Below are positions 55,649 through 63,278 of a stretch of DNA of 64,000 nucleotides, piece after piece. This DNA is from Gimesia aquarii (lineage in GTDB: Bacteria > Planctomycetota > Planctomycetia > Planctomycetales > Planctomycetaceae): contig NZ_CP037920.1 in assembly GCF_007748195.1 (NCBI RefSeq), forward strand, positions 6,940,062 to 7,004,061, read 5' to 3'. Position numbers and translations under genes: made by a program. Positions within the stretch are counted from its first letter, which is position 1, and each line of letters starts with the position of its first letter. The notes beneath the pieces are model-generated. The model was not told where the DNA came from, made no database searches, and saw only the letters and a program-made list of their open reading frames with translations.

Positions 55649-56893
55649 ATGCAGAAGAAAGAATCACCACGATCCCACTTACCAGTTACCGTGCTTAGCG
55701 GTTTCCTCGGCGCTGGCAAGACGACACTGCTGAATCACATTCTGGCTAACCGCGAAAAAATGCGTATCGCCGTGATCGTCAATGACATGAGCGAGGTCAA
55801 CATCGACGCAGCCTTGGTACGCGACGGCGGTGCAGATCTCTCTCGAACGGAAGAACAACTTGTCGAGATGACAAACGGTTGTATCTGCTGCACTTTGCGA
55901 GAGGATCTGCTGGTCGAAGTGAGTCGGTTGGCCAGTGAAGGGAGGTTCGACTACCTGCTGATCGAATCGACTGGAATCAGCGAACCGATGCCGGTCGCTG
56001 AAACATTCACGTTTGAGGACGAAGAGGGAAACAGTTTGTCACAGCTCGCCGAACTAGACACAATGGTGACAGTTGTTGATGCCGGAAGTTTCATGAAGGA
56101 TTTTGGCTCCTGGGATGATCTGACGGATCGTCGTATCGGTCTGAGCGAAGAAGATGATCGTAATATCGTCGATTTGTTGGTCGATCAGGTTGAATTCGCC
56201 AATGTGATCATCATTAATAAAACGGATCTCATCTCGCCGTATGAATTGGAGCAACTGGACCAGATTATCCGGCGACTCAATCCGAACTCCGAGATTCTGC
56301 ACACCACAGAAAGCCGTGTTCCTCTGTCCGCAATTCTGGGCACAGGCCGTTTTCAGTTGTCTGAAGCAGAAGAAATGCCGGAGTGGCTGGCAGTGCCACG
56401 GGGAGAGGAGCAAACCGAGACAGAAGAGTACGGGATATCCAGCTTTGTTTACCATCGTGACCGGCCCTTTCATCCCAAGCGATTAAACGACGTCCTCGAT
56501 GACAATCTCGATGATGGCTTGTTCGACGGCATTCTGCGGAGTAAGGGGTTGATGTGGATCGCATCGCGCCATGACTGGGCCTACGACTGGTCACAGGCGG
56601 GTTGTTCAATTCGCCTGAATCCGATTGGATTCTGGTGGGCATCCGCTCCCGAGGAGGAATGGCCGAGCGACGAAGAAGAAATTGCGGAGATTCGCTCGAG
56701 GTTTCTCGGTGAATACGGAGACCGACATCAGAAACTGGTGTTTATCGGGCAAGGACTGGATCAGGAACGTATCGAAAGAATCCTTGATCGGTGTTTGCTG
56801 ACAGATACTGAATTCGAACTGGGTCCCGATGCCTGGTCCGATCTGGAAGATCCTTTACCTCAAATCGAACTCGAAATCGAGGAGGTCGACTGA
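55649..56893 (+). CDS. COG0523 (CobW/YciC-like) metal GTPase, canonical copy
   Basis: 414 residues from the ATG at 55649, which has GGAG seven bases upstream. Walker A is GFLGAGKT (18-25), followed by [14 protein letters not shown]. The metal-binding Cys-x-Cys-Cys motif is at 78-81 in [13 protein letters not shown], the [16 protein letters not shown] motif comes next, and NKTD is near 190. The C-terminal CobW_C domain has [15 protein letters not shown] and ends in an acidic tail. The closest type I know is YciC/ZagA-like, which hands metal (usually zinc) to client proteins using GTP. It overlaps the following gene by one base (TGATG). It is the first of a six-gene operon. Confidence 0.92.
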   Translation: MQKKESPRSHLPVTVLSGFLGAGKTTLLNHILANREKMRIAVIVNDMSEVNIDAALVRDGGADLSRTEEQLVEMTNGCICCTLREDLLVEVSRLASEGRFDYLLIESTGISEPMPVAETFTFEDEEGNSLSQLAELDTMVTVVDAGSFMKDFGSWDDLTDRRIGLSEEDDRNIVDLLVDQVEFANVIIINKTDLISPYELEQLDQIIRRLNPNSEILHTTESRVPLSAILGTGRFQLSEAEEMPEWLAVPRGEEQTETEEYGISSFVYHRDRPFHPKRLNDVLDDNLDDGLFDGILRSKGLMWIASRHDWAYDWSQAGCSIRLNPIGFWWASAPEEEWPSDEEEIAEIRSRFLGEYGDRHQKLVFIGQGLDQERIERILDRCLLTDTEFELGPDAWSDLEDPLPQIELEIEEVD

Positions 56894-58023
56894 TGACAAC
56901 TTCAGTTAAGGTAAAACTTTACGATGTCATTGTCGTCGGAGGTGGTGCTGCGGGTGTGGGAGTGGCGATAGCCCTGATGCATGCGGGCATTGAGAATTTC
57001 GTGGTACTCGAGCGACACAGGGTCGGAGCGTCATTTGCCTCATGGCCAGACGAGACTCGATTCATCACCCCCTCTTTTCCGAGCAATTCGATTGGCATGC
57101 TCGACCTGAATTCGATCGCGATTGGTGTTTCACCCGCGTTCAGCATGGAGGTTGAGCATCCGACTGGTCGCGAATACGCGTCGCATCTACGAGGAGTTGC
57201 TAAATTTTTCGAGGTACCGATCCAAGAGAAAACCGAGGTGAAGCGTATTTCGAAGCCCGGTGAAGACTTTCACATCGAGACAGCTGACGAAACCTTGCGA
57301 GCCAAGCATGTGATTTGGGCCGCGGGCGAATACCAATATCCACGCTTGAATGGGTTCGTTGGCAGTGAATTCTGTCAACACACTGCGACAATTGCCAGCT
57401 ATGAAGATCTTGAGGGAGACGACTTCATCATTATCGGTGGTTATGAGAGTGGTGTTGATGCAGCTTATCACCTGGCGTTTTATGACAAACGAGTCCGTTT
57501 GTTCGACAAAGACTGTCCGTGGAAAGACGAACGTTCCGATCCCAGTGTAGCGCTCTCTACGTATTCGCGCGAACGAATGCGAGAAGAATGGTTTGAAGAC
57601 TACGTGGAGTTGTTTCCAGAAACGCCGATCAAATCGGTGACTCGTGTGGGCAATCAGTATAAAGTCACAGCGCAGGATGGACGTCGGTTTCAAACCAGTG
57701 TTCCGCCGCTTTTGGCAGGTGGGTTTGCAGGAAGTCACAAGCTGGTCGCAGACTTGTTCGAGCAACGCGACGATGGATATCCATTGCTGAGTGAGCAGGA
57801 TGAGTCGACTGTCGTACCGGGGATGTTCCTCTGCGGCCCCGCTGTTCGACATGACAATCACGTCTTTTGCTTTATCTACAAGTATCGCCAGCGTTTCGCC
57901 GTCGTTGCCAAAGCAATCGCCAGCTCGCTGGGACTGCCGGCGGAAGAGTTAGAAAAGTATCGCCAATGGGGGATGTATTTAGATGATCTCTCATGTTGTG
58001 GGGAGGAGTGCGAGGTATGTTGA
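56893..58023 (+). CDS. CzcO-like FAD/NAD(P)-dependent oxidoreductase with Cys-rich tail
   Basis: 376 residues. Two dinucleotide-binding folds: VIVVGGGAAGVGVAIAL (GGGAAG at 16-21) for FAD, and DFIIIGGYESGVDAAYHL around 178-195 for NAD(P)H. Other flavin-monooxygenase-like features are WPDETRFITPSFPSNSIGM and CGPAVRHDNHVFCFIYKYRQRFAVV. It resembles the COG2072 flavoproteins (CzcO) found near cation diffusion genes. It ends in CCGEECEVC (Cys368, 369, 373, 376), a probable metal-binding or redox tail. It is coupled to the COG0523 gene before it and overlaps the small membrane protein gene by seven bases. Substrate unknown. Confidence 0.82.
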   Translation: MTTSVKVKLYDVIVVGGGAAGVGVAIALMHAGIENFVVLERHRVGASFASWPDETRFITPSFPSNSIGMLDLNSIAIGVSPAFSMEVEHPTGREYASHLRGVAKFFEVPIQEKTEVKRISKPGEDFHIETADETLRAKHVIWAAGEYQYPRLNGFVGSEFCQHTATIASYEDLEGDDFIIIGGYESGVDAAYHLAFYDKRVRLFDKDCPWKDERSDPSVALSTYSRERMREEWFEDYVELFPETPIKSVTRVGNQYKVTAQDGRRFQTSVPPLLAGGFAGSHKLVADLFEQRDDGYPLLSEQDESTVVPGMFLCGPAVRHDNHVFCFIYKYRQRFAVVAKAIASSLGLPAEELEKYRQWGMYLDDLSCCGEECEVC

Positions 58024-58310
58024 CAGGTTATGACGAAGGGGCCACCGTACGGGCTCCCGCCGCGTCTCCGAGTGGGGCGAACACGATGAGTGGGACCAAC
58101 AGCAGGGAGATCGCGTCTGGCGCGGGGAAAAGCCGACTGGCACGAGCGCTACGAATTGAGTGGCTCGGGCAAACGGTTGCCAGCCTTTGTTGGATTGCCA
58201 GTGTGCTGACTTATGGAATCAGCTCTAATGGGGATTGGTTGCAGTTGGCTGCCGCGTCCGCCTGGTTATTAGCAAACATCGCAGCGATTACCACTGCCGA
58301 GGCTGATTGA
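58017..58310 (+). CDS. Small two-helix membrane protein of the COG0523 operon
   Basis: 97 residues from the ATG at 58017, which overlaps the end of the flavoprotein gene by seven bases; GAGGAG lies about ten bases upstream. Residues 1-45 are polar. Two hydrophobic segments follow (TVASLCWIASVLTYGIS and WLQLAAASAWLLANIAAI), connected by a short turn. No metal motif is visible. I do not recognise the family. Position within the operon and overlap suggest it is expressed with the flavoprotein and may anchor a complex at the membrane; that is inference. Confidence 0.7.
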   Translation: MLTGYDEGATVRAPAASPSGANTMSGTNSREIASGAGKSRLARALRIEWLGQTVASLCWIASVLTYGISSNGDWLQLAAASAWLLANIAAITTAEAD

Positions 58311-58311
58311 G

Positions 58312-58917
58312 ATGTCGGTTGCACGCCAAGTGAATCATCACAAACGAAGTGAAGCAGAATTCATTAAACATGCGGTGGGTCTGCTGAGCCAGCAGGTCTG
58401 GTGCTGGGGACGCGACGTTCTTCGTGCCGAGGGCAATTGGCTACTCGAGGTGGGCTTTACTCGCATTGAGCCACCCGCCCATCGCAAAAAATGTTCCAGC
58501 GTGTATACCCTGGATCTGCCGCAAGATCGACGTGTTGTTTTACGTGGGTTTGGAGTGTTCTTTGGAGATTCTCAACGAGGCGGTGTCTTCCTGCCTCGTT
58601 TCAAGTTTCGGCCAAAATTCACAACAGACGCGAGACTAGAATGCCCACCCTGGTCCAGTGAGGACTTGCCGAAGTTAAGCGTACCTACGGAGTCTCAGCG
58701 AAATTGCTGTGTGTCCCTGACCTTGGATTTGATCGATTGGATACGAACTTACGAATCAAACATTATAGAGCTTTTGGGAATCGAGTATCGCCGATCGACG
58801 TTGGCTGAGTGGGACAATGTCAAGCAACCAATCATACCGGTAGAGGAGATGGCTCGCGCGTGGCAATTGCTCGGCGTCGAGATCTCTGAGGATTTCCAGA
58901 AGTTAATTCCAAGATGA
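58312..58917 (+). CDS. Protein of unrecognised family, paralogue A of the COG0523 operon
   Basis: 201 residues, starting two bases after the preceding stop. I do not recognise the family. It shares a block with the next gene's product: LLSQQVWCWGRDVLRAEGNWLLEVGF here against LMEQQLWCWGRDIEHPDENLLMGFGF there, then S-x-Y-x-LD, GFGVFFGDSQRGGVFLPRFKF and, near the end, EYRRS..EWDN......EEMARAWQLLG. There is no signal peptide or membrane helix, so it is cytosolic. Cys are few, and only that of WCWGRD is common to both copies. A role with the metal GTPases is inferred from context. Confidence 0.75.
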   Translation: MSVARQVNHHKRSEAEFIKHAVGLLSQQVWCWGRDVLRAEGNWLLEVGFTRIEPPAHRKKCSSVYTLDLPQDRRVVLRGFGVFFGDSQRGGVFLPRFKFRPKFTTDARLECPPWSSEDLPKLSVPTESQRNCCVSLTLDLIDWIRTYESNIIELLGIEYRRSTLAEWDNVKQPIIPVEEMARAWQLLGVEISEDFQKLIPR

Positions 58918-58938
58918 GGCCCCCTGGGAGTCTAGCTA

Positions 58939-59598
58939 ATGACTAATTCCGCACCAGCGAGACATCGCCGCCCAGCACTAGCGCGCACGCGCCAAGGATG
59001 GTGCATGCCTCAGCCGGTACGCAGATTTGGCGGAAAGCTGATGGAACAACAGCTCTGGTGTTGGGGAAGGGATATAGAGCACCCCGATGAAAATCTGCTG
59101 ATGGGTTTTGGTTTTGAACGCCATCGAGATTGCAGCACCGACGATCGATCCACGTGTTATCGACTCGATCAGGATCAGTTGCACGTGTCCTTGTGGGGCT
59201 TCGGCATGTTCTTCGGACGCCGCGATCTGGGAGGTCTTTATCTCAACCGTTTCGACTTTTGTCCCAAATGGGCTCCGGTCGAGTCGCTCTCACTGGCAAT
59301 TCACTGGCCCGACGAACTACCGGTCTTTACTCGGCCACGAGGCAGACCGCAGTGGCAGCGTGCTCGCGAACTCTGGAAATCGTGTTTACTCTGGATCGCC
59401 AAATATGAGACTTGGGTGCGCTCCACCGTTGGCCTCGCTTATCGGAGGGAATGCGTGGATGATTGGCTACGGCCGTTCGTCCGTGCCGAGAAGATGGCGG
59501 CCGCATGGCGCTTTCTCGGCCGTCAAGGTTGGGAGCATCAAAACCAACCGTTATCATTAGCACTCAAGCCATTCACAATTTCAGCTGAGAAGCAATGA
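58939..59598 (+). CDS. Protein of unrecognised family, paralogue B of the COG0523 operon
   Basis: 219 residues, with GGGAG eight bases before the ATG, 21 bp after paralogue A. After a basic N-terminal extension of about 28 residues it carries the shared block: QQLWCWGRDI, TCYRLDQDQLHVSLWGFGMFFGRRDLGGLYLNRFDFCPKW and AYRRECVDDWLRPFVRAEKMAAAWRFLG. Tryptophan is abundant. It appears to have arisen by tandem duplication with A, but the two have diverged considerably, hinting at a heterodimer or split roles. Function unknown; cytosolic by sequence. The gap to the second GTPase gene is under 70 bp. Confidence 0.75.
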   Translation: MTNSAPARHRRPALARTRQGWCMPQPVRRFGGKLMEQQLWCWGRDIEHPDENLLMGFGFERHRDCSTDDRSTCYRLDQDQLHVSLWGFGMFFGRRDLGGLYLNRFDFCPKWAPVESLSLAIHWPDELPVFTRPRGRPQWQRARELWKSCLLWIAKYETWVRSTVGLAYRRECVDDWLRPFVRAEKMAAAWRFLGRQGWEHQNQPLSLALKPFTISAEKQ

Positions 59599-59665
59599 AA
59601 AAACGATCCGTCACCGTGCACTTCAAAATTGAATCCGCCAACAAATGAAGGACGGAGTGAGACTC

Positions 59666-60889
59666 ATGAAAGAGAAAGCGTCAATCGACCCAACGACGAA
59701 GATTCCAGTTCTCATTATCAATGGATTTCTTGGATCAGGTAAAACAACCCTTTTGACTAGCCTGCTTGTTCAGTCTTTCAAGAGAGACCTTTCTGTTGGT
59801 GTCGTAGTCAATGACATGAGTGAGTTGGATGTCGATGGCCTGCTTGTCGCTCAGCGGGAATTTTTCGAAAAGGACGCCTGCAATTTTGAATCCATTCATT
59901 CCCATGTTCTAAGTAGCAATCAAGGGATCAACAAGCTCCGTCATGCACTGGAACGGATGGTATCAAATAGCGCCCTGGAATTGCTGATCATTGAGACATC
60001 GGGAAGCTGTCATCCGATGCCGCTTATCGAATTCTTTAGCACACAGCCACAGTTCAAGCTCACTGGCGTACTGACACTGGTCGACAGCGCGATGATTGAT
60101 CAGGACTACGACTGCGGACAACAGCTTGTTCCTATCATGCAACGCAATCTAAAGAATCAGCAGAGGGATACGACGAATTTACTGGTGGAACAAATTATGT
60201 TCTGCAGTCACCTGATGCTGACCAAGGTCGACCGAATTGCTGAAAGTAAAATAAATACCATCGCCAGGTCCATTCACGAACTGAACCCTTTGGTGCCTGT
60301 CGTTTCTGTACCTTGGGGCAACCTTCCCCTTGATAATGTACTGGCGATGACTGAGTACGACTATCATCGAGTGGCACAGTTAATCAAAGAACTGAAACCA
60401 ACCCTCGAATTAGAGTGCCAGGACGATCGGCCCTATAATCTGGCAACCAGAGTCATTAAAGATGATCGTCCGTTTCATCCTCAGCGTTTGTGGGATGCTT
60501 GCAATCAACATCTCGGCCAAAACATATATCGAAGCAAGGGATTTTTTTATCTCGCGAGCCGTGACAACTTGTCGCTACTCTGGAACCAGGCGGCCGGTGG
60601 GATCAATCTGGAATTAATTGGATACTGGCGTGCGGCAGTCCTTGAAGAAGAAGATAATCGTTTTGATGAAATGGAACTTGAGGCGCTGAGGAAGAGACTG
60701 GCAAAGGAGACAGGACGTTTTGGTGATCGTCACTGCCACCTGACTGTCATTGGTGATAAAGCTCAGGTTGATTGGTTTGCTGAGTCGCTTAAACGTTGCT
60801 TTCTGGATGAAGACGAAATCGAACATTGGAGATCTGGTGGATCATTTCCTGACCCTTGGCCTGAAAACTACGCCAGATTAGAGCATTGA
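59666..60889 (+). CDS. COG0523 (CobW-like) GTPase lacking the CxCC metal motif
   Basis: 407 residues; I choose the ATG at 59666, with GGAG eight bases upstream, not the ATG 21 bp earlier. Walker A is GFLGSGKT (20-27), VVNDMSELDVDGLLV follows, TKVD replaces NKxD, and the C-terminal domain keeps DDRPFHPQRLWDACNQH and SKGFFYLASRDNL. Where the family has GCxCC, the sequence reads NFESIHSHVLSSNQGI (about 73-88) and has no Cys. The SEP motif of the first copy is SCHP here. So GTP binding is probably kept while the usual metal site is lost or moved. It is the last gene of the operon and similar to the first, pointing to a duplication. Confidence 0.9.
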   Translation: MKEKASIDPTTKIPVLIINGFLGSGKTTLLTSLLVQSFKRDLSVGVVVNDMSELDVDGLLVAQREFFEKDACNFESIHSHVLSSNQGINKLRHALERMVSNSALELLIIETSGSCHPMPLIEFFSTQPQFKLTGVLTLVDSAMIDQDYDCGQQLVPIMQRNLKNQQRDTTNLLVEQIMFCSHLMLTKVDRIAESKINTIARSIHELNPLVPVVSVPWGNLPLDNVLAMTEYDYHRVAQLIKELKPTLELECQDDRPYNLATRVIKDDRPFHPQRLWDACNQHLGQNIYRSKGFFYLASRDNLSLLWNQAAGGINLELIGYWRAAVLEEEDNRFDEMELEALRKRLAKETGRFGDRHCHLTVIGDKAQVDWFAESLKRCFLDEDEIEHWRSGGSFPDPWPENYARLEH

Positions 60890-61871
60890 GGCTTGAAAGC
60901 GATTTCAGGATCCATTTCCAAGATGGAATTTAAACGTGGATGAGGCTCTTTCCGCTCGTAACTAAGCCCATACATCCTGAGGCACGGTCAAGAACAAAAG
61001 ACTTCTTAAATGGATTCATGCTGCGAAAGCATTTCATTTTATGAAAACACCCGGCCTGATGATTACCTGAGACTCTGTTGTAAGACGGATTACCAACGAG
61101 TTCGACCTATTTTGCTCCTTAAATTTCTCTGTTTCATCAAATAAACTTGAGGGTTAAGACTTAACAATACCTCTGACCGATTCACTTTTATTTTCAGATG
61201 AGAGCAATCTATCACAGCTTTTACATTCTGAAGAAAAGTTAGTTCCCAATATTCATCTCCTGTGTACTGGTCCTTATCGGGTAAAATGTTTCTGCGCAGA
61301 ACTTCTCCACTCGATTAGAGCGGGTTTGCTCTGGCTACCTGATGCGTTCTGTTTTACTTGTTCTTAATGGAGATGACCTAATGCTCTGTTCTGGATGTAC
61401 TATGCTGCCTCGTTCTCTGCTTTCGTTCTGGTTCACGGATTGTAATCTCACTTTCCACAATCATCGCGAATGGCGTGAGTGGGTCAAGCAGATGACATTT
61501 GCGCAACTTTGTCTTGACTCTGGTAAATTCTGTCCTGAAACGCATGGATTTTTAAATGAAATTCGCTTGATCGGGTTCAAAACAAACGTGATCAAAGGGA
61601 ACTGGTTCGAGATGTGTCGTAGCAAATTCTCAAAAACAAGGGACTTTTATGGTGATAACATCCGCAGGAGTGAAGATATGCACTCGAAAAAAATAAGCGC
61701 CTCGCGCGCGCGACGCAGATCACAGAGTTTCGCGAGTAGCGCGACGGTGTCAAGTTGAATTTAAGCACTGAAAATACGAAGGCGTTGTCGCGCTTCGATA
61801 GCCTCCATTTTGTCAAGAGAATATTTTGAGTAGAGCTGCTGTGGAAAAGACTGGTTATTGTTGCACTGAAT
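60890..61871. other. Intergenic region with repeat D copy 2 and remnant frames
   Basis: Nearly 1 kb without an accepted gene. Repeat D lies at 61236-61304. On the minus strand a 55-codon frame from 61545 to 61378 (starting MRFRTEFTRVKTKLRKCHLL) looks protein-like, as does a start-less frame through the repeat that stays open for about 70 codons. A plus-strand ORF at 61342-61758 covers the same DNA but is less convincing. Around 61690-61750 there is an unusual CG-rich patch (cgcgcgcgcg). It looks like decayed coding DNA. Confidence 0.35.
61236..61304. repeat. Dispersed repeat D, copy 2
   Basis: Partner of 48941-49010. In the minus-strand frame it reads ILPDKDQYTGDEYWELTF without a stop, whereas the other copy has TGA in place of the TGG. 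Confidence 0.6.
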
Positions 61872-62969
61872 TTACAACAGGGAAGACTCAAACTCCTTCG
61901 GCACACTGGTGAGTGTTTCATGCCCGTCGCGGGTTACGAGTACGTCGTCTTCAATGCGTACGCCTCCCCAGCCTGACAAGTAGATGCCTGGTTCGACGGT
62001 CACAATCATGCCCGGCTTGAGTTCTGTGGACTGGTTGGCTCCCAGGCGCGGACCTTCGTGAATGTCGAGACCGATGCCATGCCCCAGTCCATGCGAAAAG
62101 TATTTTCCAAAGCCTGCTTTGTCGATGATTTTTCTTGCGACGGAATCGACCTTTTTACATGTCACTCCCGGTCCTATGGCTTCGATGGCAGCACACTGCG
62201 CCTTCAAAACCGTGTTGTAAACTTTTTCCAGTTTGCTTGTAGGTCGACCGTGGATGATCATACGCGTTAGATCGCTTCGATATCCTTTTTGGGTCATAGC
62301 CCCCCAGTCGACCAGCAAAAAAGGAGATTCCCCAATTCGCTTCTCGGACGGTATCGCATGCGGTAACGCTGCCCGCTCACCTGCTGCGACAATCGGGTCG
62401 AAGGCCGCCTGCCGTGCTCCGAAGCGTCGCATGGCATGTTCTAATTCATGCGCTCCTTCCAACTCGGTCATGTCCTTCGTAAGGATGGCGCGCAATACCC
62501 CAAAGCCCTGTTGTGCCTGTTGAACGGCTTTGCGAGTTTCCTCGATTTCCGAAGCATCTTTCACCATCCGTAACTCTTCAACAAAACTATCGAGAGGGGC
62601 CCACTGGATGGCAGGTGTGATACCATTTAACGACTCTAAAAGAGCACAGGTCACAACATGGCTTTCGAAGCCTACCTTTGTAAGACGTGCTTTTTTCAAG
62701 ACTTTTTCCAGAGCCTTTGTCATCGACTCGGTGGACGGGCGAATGTAAACATCCAGACCAGGACATTCCTCCTCGATTTGAATCGTATAACGAGCATCGC
62801 TGATCAGAATAGTTTGTGCTTTTCCAATTAATAAATAGCTGGAATCACCCCCAAAACCGGTGAGATAGGTCACATTCGTTTCACTGGTGACTAACAGTGC
62901 TTCGACTCCCATGCGTTTCAGGAGTGAATTCAATTTTTTCTGTCTGGCGGCGATATAGTCTTTACTCAT
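61872..62969 (-). CDS. Xaa-Pro peptidase/aminopeptidase P (M24B family)
   Basis: 365 residues from the ATG at 62969 (AAGGAA just upstream), which fits the family better than an earlier start. The N-terminal creatinase-like domain (about 1-125) contains LLVTSETNVTYLTGFGGDSSYLLIG. The M24 pita-bread domain shows all metal ligands: Asp in LLVDWGA, Asp in YRSDLTRM, His in SHGLGHGIGLDIHEGP, Glu in VTVEPGIYL and Glu in GVRIEDDVLV. It removes N-terminal residues before proline using two metal ions (Mn or Co), in the cytoplasm. Length and motifs are standard. It is divergent from the P-type ATPase gene. Confidence 0.93.
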   Translation of the reverse strand: MSKDYIAARQKKLNSLLKRMGVEALLVTSETNVTYLTGFGGDSSYLLIGKAQTILISDARYTIQIEEECPGLDVYIRPSTESMTKALEKVLKKARLTKVGFESHVVTCALLESLNGITPAIQWAPLDSFVEELRMVKDASEIEETRKAVQQAQQGFGVLRAILTKDMTELEGAHELEHAMRRFGARQAAFDPIVAAGERAALPHAIPSEKRIGESPFLLVDWGAMTQKGYRSDLTRMIIHGRPTSKLEKVYNTVLKAQCAAIEAIGPGVTCKKVDSVARKIIDKAGFGKYFSHGLGHGIGLDIHEGPRLGANQSTELKPGMIVTVEPGIYLSGWGGVRIEDDVLVTRDGHETLTSVPKEFESSLL

Positions 62970-63106
62970 GGGATTCCTTAATGAACTAGTGCTGATAGTC
63001 GCACTAACTTGCTGTTTTTTACGCGATTTACTTCTATAATTTTTGCTGACCAACTGTTACATTTTTGTAAGTTGCCATCTGGCTCGCTATGCCGATCAAA
63101 GCGATT

Positions 63107-63122
63107 ATGGAAATGATTCCAT
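63107..63122. promoter_or_regulatory. Inverted repeat upstream of the metal ATPase
   Basis: ATGGAA-ATGA-TTCCAT is a perfect six-base inverted repeat with a four-base gap, in the 309 bp between the divergent peptidase and ATPase genes. It may bind a regulator; nothing else supports this. Confidence 0.3.
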
Positions 63123-63278
63123 TTAAAACGGTCAAAGTCGGATCTTAAACCTTTTATGAGAAATTTGCGAAGAAAAAAATCCGAAGTTTCTGTTTCTTCT
63201 CCTGAGGTGCTATGATTTTATTACTTTTGATTAGGATATGCCCCTGCTTCCTCTCTCTATTTTCGATATCGATTTTTC

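Noticed and set aside
61342..61758. Plus-strand ORF of 138 codons before the Xaa-Pro peptidase
   Set aside because: Overlaps protein-like minus-strand remnants and repeat neighbourhood, no binding site, no motif.
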